Source: Hyposmocoma kahamanoa | Lineage: Eukaryota; Arthropoda; Insecta; Lepidoptera; Cosmopterigidae | Direction: 5' to 3' | Assembly (NCBI RefSeq): GCF_003589595.1 | Contig: NW_020653397.1 | Coordinates: 523,185 to 587,184 of the forward strand | DNA length: 64,000 nt | Part shown: in pieces, positions 31,151-45,302 of the stretch | Position numbering within the stretch: the stretch's first letter is position 1 | Layout: each line of letters begins with the position of its first letter | Notes under the pieces: generated by a model | The model's database searches: none | What the model saw: the letters and a program-made list of their open reading frames with translations, nothing else | Told to the model about the DNA's origin: nothing | Made by a program: the position numbers and the translations under genes

Positions 31151-34100
31151 CCTAAGAGGAACAGCACATTGTATTTCTTATAAAGGTACCATGTATACTG
31201 TGTTCTGAAGTCACAAATTATCAATTTTTTTGGATTTCGAGAGTCGTAGAGACATCTCTTAAAAATCGTTTATACCAATTTGTTTGTCTGTTTATCGACT
31301 GAGTGCTAAATTCCGAAGTTACGAAGACCAAAGACATCCTATGATAATGCAAGACTGGTTGTGGAAACGTTTGACCAAACCAGAATTGGAATCACACTTT
31401 AATTATGAACGAATAGTGTCTCTATTCTTCTCTATCTATTGATTAATAATCCTATTTTTATGGTCGATATGTTCACTGTTCCGTATTGGTCTTTCCAAAA
31501 CTGCTGCATTTATTTCCTAAATTTAATTGATCGAAAAATAGATCGGTGTCATCTTGTTGCTAACCCACCAAGAAGATTAAACTATTTGAACGGGCATTCC
31601 ACCACCGTTCGACTGGAGCGCGACACTCGTATATCGCCACCCGCGCCGCTGCCGTCGAGAACAGCATAATATACAAACTTAGACATTTCGATCAAGTCGC
31701 GCAAGCTGTCACCCACATCGCTGTAGCCACCGTGCCGCCGCCTGCTGTCGTCTAGTTTGCAGCCTTAAGTCTTCAAGTACCTCGTCGCCCGGTGTTCCTC
31801 TTGCCCCACCTGTCCATATTTTATCAACAGTTCCCAAATAAGTTGGTTTGAAATAAAACACAGTGAATTGACTACAATCAGATTTATTTATATTAACATT
31901 GAAGCGACATTGTATCGCGCGCGGTTCATACATGAATGCACTCCAAATGTTTGTATAGTCCTTTTCAACACTCCAACCATTTCACATTGTTATTTACGTT
32001 ATAATCGTTTATAATAAAGTCGCGTTTGAATACTGGGTAATAAAGTTTTGACCAATGACGAAGCTCCGCCCGCTGACCAAGACCTGCAGCCTTTGCATTA
32101 CATGACGAGCGCACAGCAGTGCCCCCTGACCAAGTCCTTGAAGAATAAATCTAAATTACGGTAGTGTAGGGGAACTTTCAAATGGTGATATTGTTTTCAA
32201 TTAAGCAGTACTTTTACATGAAACCAAATAAAATAAATGGAATAATTTAAAAATACCGAATATTTGAATACTTTAGAAAAAATTGTTGCTTTTTGTTATT
32301 TTCGTTAAATCGATACCTACCACGTAAGATGTTGTAAGTCACAAAATAGGATTTTTTACAACTGCTTACGTGTGAGGTATCGAAGTAATGTCGTGTCAGT
32401 TTGTAAGATAAAGATTCTTTAAAAAGTTCAAAAAACCGCCATTAAAATCCTCTATTGTCCAGTATTCCGAACTCAACAATAAACTGTGCGAAACGAAATC
32501 ACTTGTGCTGTCACATGCTCATTCGGAGATCTTAAACTTTGTATGGAAATAAATATCTCACTCGGTGAAATGCTCGTACTTATTATATTCAATACGCAAA
32601 TTGAATTATAAAACATATCTCGACTTTCACAAGCGGTTTGTAAGCACTTGGCTAACAATTTTAACTTGAGCTCTTAGGACTTATGCTAATTGAAGTAAAC
32701 TGATGTTACTCGTAAGCTCTACTTAATTTAGTTGTAAAAAAGGCAGATCTTTTAATGTTCTACCCCGATCTAAAAAAATGTTAGAACCGTCAATTTTCAA
32801 ACAAATTGAATATTATTAAGTTCGATTCACCATTAGCTTCAGACACACAATATCACTCATCGTTTGGTATTCAGGGTAGCAACAGTCTACTGCACTAGCT
32901 GGACCTAGGACATACATATACATATGTCCTACGATAACTTAAGCAATCACAAACTTAATATTAAGTTAGGAAGTATCGACTAAAGTAGTGAAAAATGCAT
33001 AATAAGTTTGGTATAGTTAATATATCTTTGATATTGGTTAAAAAATATTACGGGGACGTAATTTACCAACATATTTAAAAGCTCAAGTTAAAAAGCGATC
33101 CAGGGACCGGCGAATCGCAAGGCAGCAACACAAAAATCTTGAACTATGAAATAGCGCCAGACCAGTTAACAGAGAGTGTTCTAAATTATACGTTCATGTT
33201 AATTGTTACATGTCGATGCTGACAGTCAAGATAGAATATTACAAAGGTTTACAAATATAAATAAGGACACAGAAATGGTGTCTCTGAAATGTGGACAAAC
33301 ATTTCTTTTTTAAATTCCGCTAATGGCGTAGGTTCATATTAATCAGGTCAACCTTTAACGTGTAACATGGATCAAACAACCAACAATAAGAAAATAAAAC
33401 CAATAAAAAATAATACTATCTTACAATTTGAGTGAACATTCAGTGCTAACTTGTTAACGATTCGACAGTCGCAAAGGGTGTGGGTGCTTTGTGCCTTGAT
33501 TAATTGACCACTCCTGTCCGCCATTTTGTTTGGAACAGCTACAGTTAATAATACTTTTTATTATTTATTATTTACTCTAGGCTTACTACAGATTTTGGCA
33601 TTTTCATAACAAATTAACAATTTTTAAACACTACAAGTACTTTAATATATTTTTACACTATATTAAAGTATATGCAGATGTTTTCGACAAATCTAATTTG
33701 AACCCTGGCTTTGTTTAAATAATAAAAAGATAACTTTGCAAGACAATAAAAACATCAGAGTTCAAATTACACTAGTCAATTATTAAGAAGCTGTACTATA
33801 CAAAAATCTTCTTTTGTCGCAGATATGTTGCAATTTTTACAATAACAAAAATACCGCATTTCCGTGCTTAATTTTAGGTTAATAAAATAACATATTCTAC
33901 GTATTTTCTCACTATATTACATGTTAAAATACAAATACTTTGCTCAGGCACCTAATTTAATATCTATTACTATTGGGCCATTGACATTGTTTTGGGTAGG
34001 TTCAAAGCACGAATAAGGACCTGAATGTGACACGAAACGGGCTGCGAACAACTCGTACGGCTGACACGATCCATATCTATTTGTAAAAACTGAAAAAAAC

Positions 34101-35599
34101 CGTTAACGGATGACGATTATTTTTGTTTTAATTTGAACACGTAATTGAAACTTGCGTGTGGAATTATAGCGCCCTTTCTTTCTATAAAATAATATTTCAA
34201 AATAAATGGCCGTTGACCTAATAGCATCAAACTGTGGACCACCACCAATATAAGTTTTGGGTATTTTTATTTTATACGTAAAAGGGGAATCCCGCTAGTT
34301 TCGAAACAATTGCTCGTGGTCTACCCAGGTGAACCAGACAGGTGGTCCACGGGCAAGAAGCGAAGGCTTGCTACCTTGGCTAACTTTTCTAAAAATTTAT
34401 TTCGTGACCTTCGATTCAAGCCCTTCAGTCGTAAAATTAGAGACAATAAACAAAAATACTAATATCAAACAGTAATAGCATGGTAGTAGAACTTTTTTTT
34501 TGTGACACCAAAGGGAACATCGCTGCGCCCTGTCGCGAAAATCCAATTTCATTCATTGAATGTACCCTAGTGCTTTACTATACGAATGCGTTACAAGTGT
34601 ACTTTATTGTATATTAGACCCTCGTATCCTTCCAAAGAAGACTAATTAATTTATTATGTAAGAATTTAAGTATATTACAAACCCAGATTTTTTAATTCTT
34701 ACAGCTGTGTCGTCCGTTAAAGCTACCCAATACATGTTCAAGTCAGCATGGAGAATTATTATACAGTATTTTTCAATTTTCTATTCACAGTTTCACTCCA
34801 AAAAACTAAGTTTTTTTAACACAAATAAAATGTGAATGTCTCAACACTTACATTAGAGGGAACATGATTTCTATATAATAATTTAATTAATTAATATTAA
34901 TATTATTACACAGCATTATTTACATTGAAGTGTACATACAGTCCGTTTTATTCACACAAAAATATAGTCCATCCCTGCTTAAAAAGACGTAATGTGCGAG
35001 CATTTAAATAAATACGTACATAACAGACAGAACACAACAAGAATAGGAAAATCTTTCTGCAATGAATTTGTTCTTATATTAAAAATTAGGCCCACATTAC
35101 TAAATCCATCTCAAGTGCAGAATTAATATTAACATCTTACTTAAGGCTTTAAATTAATAAAATATTCATTGATTACGCCAAATCAACATTTCATTAATTA
35201 ATAAACTTTATTTAATATTTAAGCTGCGGCTCGATATTGTTATTATCCCAATCAATCATTAGGTCTTTGGTCGCTTGAGATGGCATCAACCAAGATAATA
35301 ATTTTATTTTAGAAGTATTATAGTCTATTAATACATTATGAATTATAATGCTCCTTGAGATCTGAGTGACATCTCATCCAATACTAACGCTTAATAAACT
35401 AAGGACGCTGTTTATTTGTACGGGCATTAATAAATTATTTCCAAGTAAATTTACACGGATGGTCACTCTCTGACGTCATCTGTACTTATAAACTCGTGCA
35501 TAGGGAGGGTAACACGTTTTAATTATGTTGATTGATTTTCAAAGTAAGTTTTTTTAGCTAAGTTTTGAATTATGTGTATTTTGTTATAATTATTAATAC
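31151..35599. other. Gene-free AT-rich region with one GC-rich patch
   Basis: No convincing gene. A GC-rich patch at about 31590-31850 has minus-strand coding-like composition but no recognisable domain and no splice structure. The rest is AT-rich, with no repeat shared within the window. Confidence 0.4.
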
Positions 35600-35830
35600 A
35601 AAAATTGAACACTAAGAAAAATTATTTCGATCTGGCTGGATTCGAACCAGCGCCTTCAGCATACCGTGCCTAACGCTCTCCCAACTGAGCTACGGAACGA
35701 ACCAGCAGACCTTACGAAGTCTTCTATGTGCTTGTTGCAAGGCTTTGTCTTTGGTTTTTAACGACTTTTTAGTCGTAGCGCCATCGGTGTATTCTTTTAC
35801 CTAGGTGTTTATAACTCATTTTGCTGACAC
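35600..35830 (-). repeat. SINE family D with internal tRNA-like domain
   Basis: On the minus strand: the 5' segment with 'gatggcgctacgactaaaaa', then the A box TAGCTCAGTTGGGAGAGCG (35692-35674), then the B box GGTTCGAATCC (35648-35638). The D- and T-arm portions would fold like a tRNA, but the 5' and 3' acceptor strands do not pair. It is therefore a SINE, not a tRNA gene. Confidence 0.7.
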
Positions 35831-38074
35831 ATCACGCCCCGAAACATTTTGAACAATTTGTTGCAATTTACAAAAAAAAAAATATAATATTTATGTAAAA
35901 TTACACAATAGTTGTTAGTTAGTTCAGTCATTAATTTTGCAAAAATATATATTTCGTACACAGGTGGTTTCGAATTTTTATTTATATATTTTTAATTTAC
36001 ATTCACAATCGTTCTCCAGAAACATTATTTTCTTATTATTCTTATAAAATCTAGTTTTTCTTTCTACGTTTTCAATTTATCTCTATCTACAGGTGCAGGC
36101 AGCTTAAAAGAACTGTGTTTTTCCGTTTTACCTGAAAAATGAGCACCTACCTATGTACATGCAGTTATGGGATATAATTATATTTTTTATAAAATATAAT
36201 TATATTTTTGTTAGCAAAAAGAGGTTGCTATAGTTCATAAAATACTTTAAACAATTTTGTTTTCATTCATTTTACTATATATGTATTTTATAAAGTAAAT
36301 AAAGTAGAACTGCATTCCACTTATTGTTATCAAAAATTCAAAAACGCCTATAATTTAGTCCAAGTCCAATTACTGTTAGTCTAACCACATTGTCATGTCT
36401 ATGTATCCTCAAGTTTTTTCTACCATTCATGTAATAAGATTTTTGATGTAATGTTTGATCAGCAAGCAGAAATTACAAGCGGAATACTAAAAGCGTTTTT
36501 CACAAATCTATTCATTATCCCTCCTCTCTCTTATATTCAATAATATCCTACCTGAGTCTGGGGCTACCGGGATGTCAGTTAGTTTGACTAACTCAATTTA
36601 GCTAGCTATTAGTAGCTACAAAACGGCAGAAAAAACTTGTAGCGCATAAGTACAAAATTCTAAACTGTCCAACATAATTAGATGCCATTTTGTTTTTTAT
36701 TTGAAAATTTGAACCATGCAACACGCATGTGCAACGTTTTGTCTTATTTTCAATTGTGTTAGTGCCCACAATTCTGTAATTGTTTTTAATAAAGTTTAAC
36801 TAATAATATCATAACAAAATTAGGTTAAAATAGATTTAAAAGACCCTGCGATGGAAGTAATTAACTTAGTCATTCAACATGGCCCTACCCCTGCCGACGA
36901 GATGCGCTGCACATTCTGTGCGATGCATTGAATGCACATGCATTGAAGCAAACATTTGTTTTTTGACCGGCAAAAAACTTTTATTTTCGAATACTTATCA
37001 TTTCTTAGCTTTTACGTTTTACGTTGGGGGCCTAAAAAAACATTTCTTTAAAAAAAAATGGCGTAAAATTGCGGTGAAAATTCTCGTAGTTCTGGACAAA
37101 CTACATTCAGTCAACATATTGATGGGTACTATGTGTTAAAATCGCACAGAAACGTCATACAGGCCAGGTGATATCAGACTATAAAAAAACAAGTATTGCC
37201 TTTGTTCAGCTAACAATGGGCCAGAGTTATTCGTCGGCTAATCTAAAATTAATAGGCGTACAAATCATAGGACCATTACATTCCTGATCTTGATGTCATT
37301 TTGTAGTCCACGAGTAAATGGTGCTAGTTTTGCGATCGCCATATTTGATAGTTCATATCGTCTTACGAATCTTGCGGCTGCTTCTGCCCAAGTCATGTAG
37401 CTGATGAAACAGCTGTTTCGTACTTTCATTAATATGTAAATTGGTGGATGTCATATTATTATTTGTTATCGAACACCGCAAATTCTGTCGTCAGGTCAGC
37501 ACTTTATGTGAGGGTGTCTAAAGATAAGTACTGATAAAACGAGTAAGTTACTTTTAACTACGTAGTCGTAGCGAAGAGTAGATAAAAATGTTGTAATGTA
37601 GCTACAATCGAGACCATAACAGTTTTGACAGTTGAACCGACTCAAATTTCTGATATAATTAATTGGGGTGTATTCGTCCTAGATTATAATTAATTTTCTC
37701 GAAATTATTATAACTATCTCTTAAGCCTTTCCCAAAGCTGTTGAACCCATGACCACTGAACCTGGATCGATGATAGGCCCTTTGTCAAGTTTAAACTATG
37801 TACTAATAACATATGTTTAAAATGAAACTAGTACCGCATTAGTGCAAGCAGACAAAACTAGTACAATTTTTATATGTTTATTGGAACAAATTCACGAGCT
37901 TTATTTGGAAAGGTGTTTTCACTGTCTATTCGACCTTGGGCTCACTGTAAGCAAATGACTTTCCGCGGAACTGATTTGGTGTAACTAACAGCTACAAAAG
38001 AATTTGGCGTAGGTAACTCGCTTATTCATCGTTACTAAATGAAAAAATAATACTATAGAAGTCTATAGCTTTAT
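35831..38074. other. AT-rich, nothing recognised
   Basis: No gene or shared repeat seen. The frame at 36879-37139 has no recognisable domain. Confidence 0.4.
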
Positions 38075-38084
38075 ATGTATATGA

Positions 38085-38310
38085 GACTAGCTGGTGCCTG
38101 CGACTTTGTCTTCGTAAAATAAGTACTTTGAGTAGCCTACTGTACCAGAGAAATGATTGGTTCTCCATAAAAACTTTCATTCCCTATGACACCCCCTTTA
38201 AGGTTTATGTCCTTCTCCTAGGTCCCATCTATCTACATATATACCAAAATTCATTAATTTTGGTTCAGGTTTAGGCGTGAAAACGTAACAAAGTTACTTT
38301 TGCATAATAT
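38085..38310 (+). repeat. RTE-like LINE 3' end (relic)
   Basis: It starts 'actagctggtgcctgcgact' and ends 'ggttcaggtttaggcgtgaa' then 'aacaaagttacttttgca'. This pattern is widespread at the 3' ends of insect RTE-type LINEs. It is degenerate, with no open frame. Confidence 0.55.
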
Positions 38311-39639
38311 TAAAACGGCGACTATTACTTGGTTTAGCAATGAAGATCAAAAAAGCGCGCCAGGGATTGTTCACGTTTTGTTCATAGGGTAACTTATCGA
38401 CTGAGGTTGGGTAGGCTCTAACATTTCGTGAAACCTCTTGGTCTCTAGACACCGATAAGTGACAGAAATATAAGTAGGACCTCCATCTTTGCCCACAATT
38501 ATTATCCTCCACTGAGCAAACTGCCATTCACTCAGGGGCCTTCATGCTGTAGCCTTTATTTCGGGACACAGATAAAATATGCATGTCTTAACGATCTGAT
38601 CTATAAGTAACCAATAAAAACGCATGACGATAATTCAAAATTTATCTTTAATTAATTAACCAACAGAACTAAAGATGAATTTGTACCCTTTGTACTTGGA
38701 GTCGAGAGTGAAAGAGACCCGGAACATGCATAAATGATATTGGACAATAGGCCGATCCCAACTTGATTCATCCACAAGGAACACAAAGCTATGAAAGACC
38801 GAAACCGAAGACGAATATAGTCCCTAGTCTATGCTGGACACAGTGGTGTCATACAAAAATGAAAATTAACAATAAAAACCGAAACAAACATACCTACCTA
38901 TATCTGTAGATAGATAGACATCTGAATTGTGAGTGGCGATCGAATCGATACGGTTAAAAAATATCGTAATGACTATTTAACTGCGTTCTCGTTCCGCATA
39001 ATAAAAAGGTCAAATGTAATAATAATTAACCGAACAGTTAACCTGACGTTTAGTTAGAACTGTTAAGAAAATTCGGCTTACAAGACTTCATTGTACTTAA
39101 TTTAGACATTACTACTGACTCGGCAGAAGATTTTAATTCTTAAAAATTTCGAGCACGGTGCAGCACGTAAGATTGTGATAATAATAAAAAAATGTAATCA
39201 ACAGAAATATTAATTTTATTTGCTCTTGACTTAGTTGATATTTAGATGCTGTGATGTGGAAATCAACGCAGTCAACGTGTTGCGTCGCGACAGTGTGTTT
39301 AAATAAACGTTGTCATGTTTGTTTTATTCATATTTAAAACTGAGGGACATGAGATTGGGCCACAAAATCAATTTAACCTAGGCAATATAGCCTTCTTCTG
39401 TAACACATCTGATGGAATTATTTATTAACTATTCAGTAGTTGTACTATGAATACCACAAAATGAATGTTACCAGTTTCAGATAGTTTACCTTGAATTTCA
39501 TTTATTAAATACGTTAAGAACAATAAACAGTCAGTCAATTCCATTACAACAATTCTCTTGTGGAGGCGAAGCTACAAAATCTCGACCATCGCAGACAAGT
39601 AGCCTGCTAGTCAGTTTTCTATCGGATACATTTCGGGGA

Positions 39640-39945
39640 GTGTGCGCAGGACTTTTCAATTTAGTCCCTCCTTTGGTCGACTAGAAGGTCCGAAACACTC
39701 CATACTTATGTCGCTGATATATCCACCTATTCAACTAAGGGCTTTGTTTCCTCCTTTCTGATGCGTACGCCAAAGGAATGGAACACTCTATCTGTGTTTC
39801 CCGAAAAGTACAATTTTAAGGCTGTTCAAGGCTAGAGTGAATAGGTATTTTTAGGCAAACGCGTCCCTTCGTCGGTCACATCGTCGCTTAACATCAGATG
39901 AGATTGTTGTCAAGCGTGTCTATTAAACATTAAAAAAAAAGTCAT
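39640..39945 (+). pseudogene. LINE ORF2 C-terminal relic
   Basis: A frame at about 39756-39820 reads FLMRTPKEWNTLS, then VFPEKYNFKAV. This is the R-T-x-K-x-W-N-x-L...V-F-P-x-x-Y-N pattern at the end of many insect LINE polyproteins. Stops and frameshifts interrupt it. A short A-run (about 39932-39940) may be its tail. Confidence 0.6.
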
Positions 39946-40344
39946 ATGCGCAATAACATGCCAATATGGGATCTTTACAGTATCAAAGTAGCTGTTAGAT
40001 TCAAAGGAAAGGAATCATTTCGACGAGTCGGTAAATGTACGTCTATTGGGTAGGTCCGAAAAAGGGCCTATAGAAGCGCTGAATTGATCATGTGGAGTGA
40101 TTGGCTAGGGACAATTAATCAAGTGAAAACTACGCGACTGAAACATAAAACTTTGCTCGATCGTTGTAGGTAAAAGAGTAGCGTCTTTGTGTGCTTTAAA
40201 ACACTTGGCGCTTGAAGTGTTTTTTAACTCCCGGCGCAAAAAGAGGGGGGCTGTAAGATTGAAGCCTTTGTCTATGTATCCGTCTGTAACACCATAGCTC
40301 CCAATCGGAGGGATTGATATCAAAGGGATTTTTTTATTTGGAGG

Positions 40345-40770
40345 CTAGTTAGTTTAATAGCAGCAGAGCTCCTTGTGAAAAGGTTCGTCCAGGGAAGTTC
40401 TGCCGCCAAGCAGTGAGCCATTACTGCATTTCGGTTTTAAAGCGTAATGTTCTGGCCACACAGAGGCGGGCCGCGGAAGTGTTCCGGGCGCGGGATTTTA
40501 AGTAATGTACAAATTCTTATGAACCCTGCCACACTGAAACGCGCGTCTGCCGCGCGGTGTTCATATAAACTAGTACATTACAAAAATTCCCGCGCCCGGT
40601 ACGCTTCCGCGGCCGCCTTTGTGTGGCCTGAGCAGTGCTGGCGAAGTTACAGGCACATGGGACTTGTCAACTAATGTCTCAGGGTGACGAGCGCAATTTT
40701 AAAGCTCTGCCTGGCACTGCAACTGTTATGGACAGGCGTGTCGCTTAACACCAGACGCGCGACTTGTTCA
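40345..40770 (+). repeat. Interspersed repeat family B interrupted by a MITE
   Basis: Family-B sequence runs to about 40451 and resumes at about 40631 with 'agcagtgctggcgaagttac', with the MITE at 40452-40630 in between. The B copy is therefore older than the MITE. Confidence 0.75.
40452..40630. mobile_element. MITE with about 57-bp GC-rich inverted repeats
   Basis: The left arm (40454-40510) begins GGCCACACAGAGGCGG and ends GTAATGTAC. The right arm (40573-40628) is its reverse complement with few mismatches. About 60 bases separate the arms. No unambiguous target duplication was found. Confidence 0.75.
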
Positions 40771-43004
40771 TAAAAACACGCTTAAACAATTGTTCGCTGA
40801 ACCGCTGGGTAACGTCCAAACCGCATTACACTCCTCAACGACATGCTCAATGACCCAGTATAAGAATTTAGATATATTCTTTGACAAACAGTATGTTATC
40901 CGGCTCGGAATACTCCTTTTCGTGAACTACCTTTCGAGCACTGGTGTCCTGCAGAGTGGCTACCATACTGTGTGCAACATTTTTTAATTTAATTTTATAA
41001 TCTCATTTTTCTTAATTTTTTTTTTATTCTGCTTGTCTTGCAAACGTTTTGGTAGTGTAAATACTGTAAGCCTTCAAATGTTTTCAATAAATAGATAAGT
41101 AAATAAATAAGCAAAAAACCAATTTAACCCGTTAGAGGATAAAATGGTTGCTACCACGGCTAAAGTCAATTTTATCACTTACGGGTATATAAAATAGCTA
41201 AACTGTCGTCTTAAAACCAGTACAAAACAACTGTTAACTTGGGAATGCATTGCCTTGAAACTCTTCCGACCTCCATAAGTCAAGATGCAGTAGAAGCTTA
41301 GCAATATTGACCTTGTGCATATCCACGCGTCCCACTGCTATGCATACAAACTAGACCTTTACGACGTCATATTGCGCCATGCGTACCGGCTGTAACTAGC
41401 AACTAGTACCGATCACACATGATAAAATCACGAAAAAAGCTTCCACATTTCCTGAACAAGAATAGAACAGACATTGTGTTTTCTTTAACGGAGTTTCCTG
41501 TAACGAATATAGAACCGCGTTTCTTTCCGTGGATGCCGAAGAGAAGGTCTAATGGATATACTCAAAAGATGGGTCGCAGTGTTTTCGTATGCGTTAGAAA
41601 GCTAAGCTTTGCGATTGTAAGTTTCGCAAACAGTTGCAATATGGCGACAATGACAAATATGCGAGTGTAGATAATTATCTAGCACATTCATAAACGGATG
41701 TACCTATGTTTTATAGTTGACATGGTGATTAGAATACACAAAAAGATAAACCTAATTATTAAGTAATATTGACTAGTTGTGTCTTCAATTGCCATCACCT
41801 CCAATTCCCAAGGAATAAACCCCAGTGCATTATTAAGGCAAACAAAATGCCATTATAACAAAGTAAAACACAACAAACGCTTAAGGAAAAGGGACAAAAC
41901 TACGCAACCAGTCAATGACTAAAACCCCGCTGAGTACTTGATGACGTCACGCGGCGACGACGCGAATAATGATACCGGCAGCTTAACAAACATACCTCAT
42001 CGGAAACGGAAACACAAGAAAGAATTGTAAACCGAAAGTTAGTTATTCAATGAATAATTGGTTGAGATTAATATTTCAAATACATGTTACAACTACAATC
42101 CATGCAAGTCCTCAAGAAAAACATTCTATAACACGTTTAATTAGAGCTAATTAATTAGGCCGCCATGATACACCCGAGAATTGAAAACTTGAGTCCGTGG
42201 AGTTTTATGTTGAGGACCCTCTCGATGTACATATTTCTAATGTGTTAATATACCGTTAAATCATAATGATTCATATTGTACTAGATTATGAATAGCTCAC
42301 ATTCTACATGGACATCTAATACGTTAAGGAAAATCAATTACATTAATGTAGGCATAAATCTTAAAGGGTATCCGAGACCTACGAGTGTTTTTTACTACGT
42401 AGTCCGCTTTCATGCATAATTCGGTAGAGTAGACTTGGAAATCTTAAAGTTCAAGGCGTAATAAACGATTTAAATCCTCCAGATTTTCTTCAAAACACAA
42501 TTAATATTGCAGAAAATGTTTGTTCTAAAATCTTATCTCACACTGACAACATAGTGATTCAAAGAGGCGTTCCTCGCTTATCTGACGTCATTTTGTTGCT
42601 ATTTTAGATCAAGCTCTGCTATCGTTGACGAGACTGTATTTTAAAACCGTTAATATAAAGTTCATTTTCTATCGTTATTACTTTTGTATGTGTTGGTAGG
42701 TTGGATTTGGCGAAAAGAGACCTAATTAAATTGTTTGGGCGCTACAAATGATTAACATCTGTCTAAGGTTTATTTTCTGTAACTAGACGTTACGTTCTAC
42801 CAGCTGGGAAAGCGTCGGGCATCATCCACCACGCCAGCTAAATTTGAATTTGCAAAATATGAAAAATTGATACTGAATTTCTCCTTTAGTTCTCTTTAAT
42901 AATGAATTAGATGATTAGTTCTGCAAATTAGATAAATAAGTAAAAGTTATTCTCTTATTCTCATAAGTATACTGGCTGTTAACATTTTTTTTATGATAAG
43001 AAAT
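40771..43004. other. No gene recognised
   Basis: The frames at 40790-40987 and 41419-41670 are short and resemble nothing known. The tail-like run of AATAAAT/AAGTAAAT near 41085-41110 may be an old LINE end. Confidence 0.35.
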
Positions 43005-43115
43005 GGATTGGGCGGACAAGGCGTAGCAGTGCCACTGAGTTTTAATCGCAACGACCCGAGGTGCATTGCCACTGCACCCGTCACCCTGAGATATCCAGTT
43101 GACAAATCCTACTTT
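43005..43115 (-). repeat. Interspersed repeat family B, partial
   Basis: It contains 'agtgccactgagttttaatc' and 'cccgtcaccctgagatatc'. It is truncated at the right. Confidence 0.65.
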
Positions 43116-43474
43116 TAGTAATGAAAAACCAAGATATTGAATCAATCAATCAAACGTCATGGAAAAGCATTCTATTGCTTAAGGACTACTCAGAGTTAAT
43201 ACCAAATAGAGAGTTCCTCGCGTGTACGTCGACACGTCAGTGTTATTCAAGTTATAATTTAAATAAGCACGTTCGGCACATCGCAACGTCGCGTCGTCGC
43301 ATTGGTCACCATGATAACGTTATCGTTACAGTCACGTCGATCAATCGATACTGCGCTAAAATTTACTCTCTATTAAATTATATATGGGTCATTGCAACTC
43401 AAAAATTTCACCTTTTCTTTGTGCTGCAGTGCTTATATTGACTAAAACCATGTCATTACGTATTTGATAATTCG

Positions 43475-43575
43475 TATGGAAAAGTAGTAGGCGGCGACAA
43501 TCCAGAAAGCACTTGCAAATCGCATTGTAAAGTCCGTAGTTGGTTTTTTGAGAGCCATATTCTGATATTTATAAT
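43475..43575 (+). repeat. Repeat F, arm 1
   Basis: It shares 'gtaggcggcgac', 'agaaagcactt' and 'ccatattctgat' with the inverted copy at 45765-45875. Confidence 0.6.
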
Positions 43576-43579
43576 TATA

Positions 43580-45302
43580 ATATATGGTATTTCGTCATAT
43601 TCTGATATTTAATTATTTGGTGAATGCCGTTGTTGTCCATTAACTCATCAATTAAGTTAGCTATCCATAGTAACGTTTGCTTTGAATAATTAATGCTCCA
43701 GCTGTTTAAATTGCTTTTCAAGAGTAACGTAAGTAAGTGCATTACGGTTTAATTACAGGCATATTTTAGGCCACTAACAAGTTTATATTTGTTCTGTCTC
43801 GGTGAGGTTGAAATTACTCCTGTTTTTCATCAACAAATATAATATCAATATTTTTATCCATCGCAGATCTCCTTTGGTTTTGAGAAGTTGATAAACGTAC
43901 AGATATTTCGTAGCAAAAATAATTGTTAATTTTTTTGTTGCCGTCCTTGCTTGGAGTCACGATCAGGGTCGCGATGCCGATGTCATTATTATAAGCCCAC
44001 ATTTGCAACTACCAAACAAACGAGTCTTTGTTTTATGTAATTGTTAGAATACAGATTACATAAAACAAAGCCTATTTTCGCAAATATTTTGACCGCCAGC
44101 ATCTACTTAAGAGAGGTTACTTCGGGGTATATTATTTGATTTTACGTTATTTGGGTAGATAATGCCTGATGCCCTTGGTTTATTTTGACAAGTGAAATAA
44201 AGAAACAATTAAAAAAAGTACCATGTTTAACCATCAACAATAATCATCTTGTAAAAAACCGACAGAAAGCGCTCCTCTTAAGCAATCCGCTTTCGCTTTT
44301 TGGTAAAGAATACTAAAGTTGATAAAGAAAATTGTAACTCCTTATGAATACACATCAAGCATATAACCAATATATGACCTTGAATGATCAATAACGTGTC
44401 CAAACACTACACTGATCTAGTGTTAGACCTGCTTACGAGAAAGAGGGTGGACATTTTGCAACTTTGAATCCTGCAAAAGAAACCTATGACATGGGTCGCT
44501 TTCGGTATATAGCGACCTGACACATGAATGTGATATTTTTTTAATTGGGAATTTCGATCGTGTTACGTATAAAACACATATTTCACATAAGTATGTTAAG
44601 GGCCTATTTGAACATGGGTATAAGCTCTTTTTCGTAAGCCTTTAATTCAGGACGTCCTAACGACACAACCGACATACTTCGTAGCTAAGTGAATTATAAC
44701 TTTTGTTCGTAATTTTGTTACGTATCCAATGAGCAAAAAAGAGCAAATGAGGACTACTTAGGCTTAAACTGATGTTCAAATATGTATATATGAAATAAAT
44801 CCCACGAGTTTGTCTACCGACTAAATTCAGACATAGAAATGATCTGTTCTTTACAATTCGCGATTTGATAGAAGATTCATGCAGACTTTTGTAATTTTTA
44901 CAGATTATCTTATCTAGTATAGTATCCGATAATGTTAACATTTGTTAAGATTTGATAGGTGAATAAAGGAGCTAAACCAATAAGACTGCGTGCCTGGCGG
45001 CGTAAAGAATGCCATTCGATATACACAGTTATTGATTAAGTATATTGAGAACCGAAGTAATTTAAATAGCCTTCAATACACATACATGCAAACTATCACG
45101 CATACCATCACGACCGTAGTGCCATAGGGTAGTCCGTAACCACAGATCTCCAAATGCCCAAGTCCCTGTTACAGCTCTTTCGCTTCTTCAATGCCCATCA
45201 AGCAATCAGTAGCTCTGCAACTTTGATTTCTTTTCTGTGGTCAGATCAACTTGGAAAATCACTAAGGGGAAACTTGCAAGTTGGGGATTTTTTTAATGAT
45301 AC
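43580..45302. other. AT-rich spacer with one perfect hairpin
   Basis: No gene seen. The frame at 44657-44941 is not recognised. The hairpin at 44026-44070 is listed separately. Confidence 0.4.
44026..44070. repeat. Perfect 16-bp inverted repeat, 13-nt loop
   Basis: CTTTGTTTTATGTAAT (44026-44041) is repeated exactly in reverse complement at 44055-44070. Confidence 0.85.

Noticed and set aside
35630..35705. Possible tRNA gene on the minus strand
   Set aside because: The D- and T-arm parts look good, but the acceptor strands do not pair, and the same sequence with the same flanks occurs at 2870-2940, so it is part of a SINE.
41419..41670. 83-codon plus-strand frame
   Set aside because: No recognisable family or splice context.
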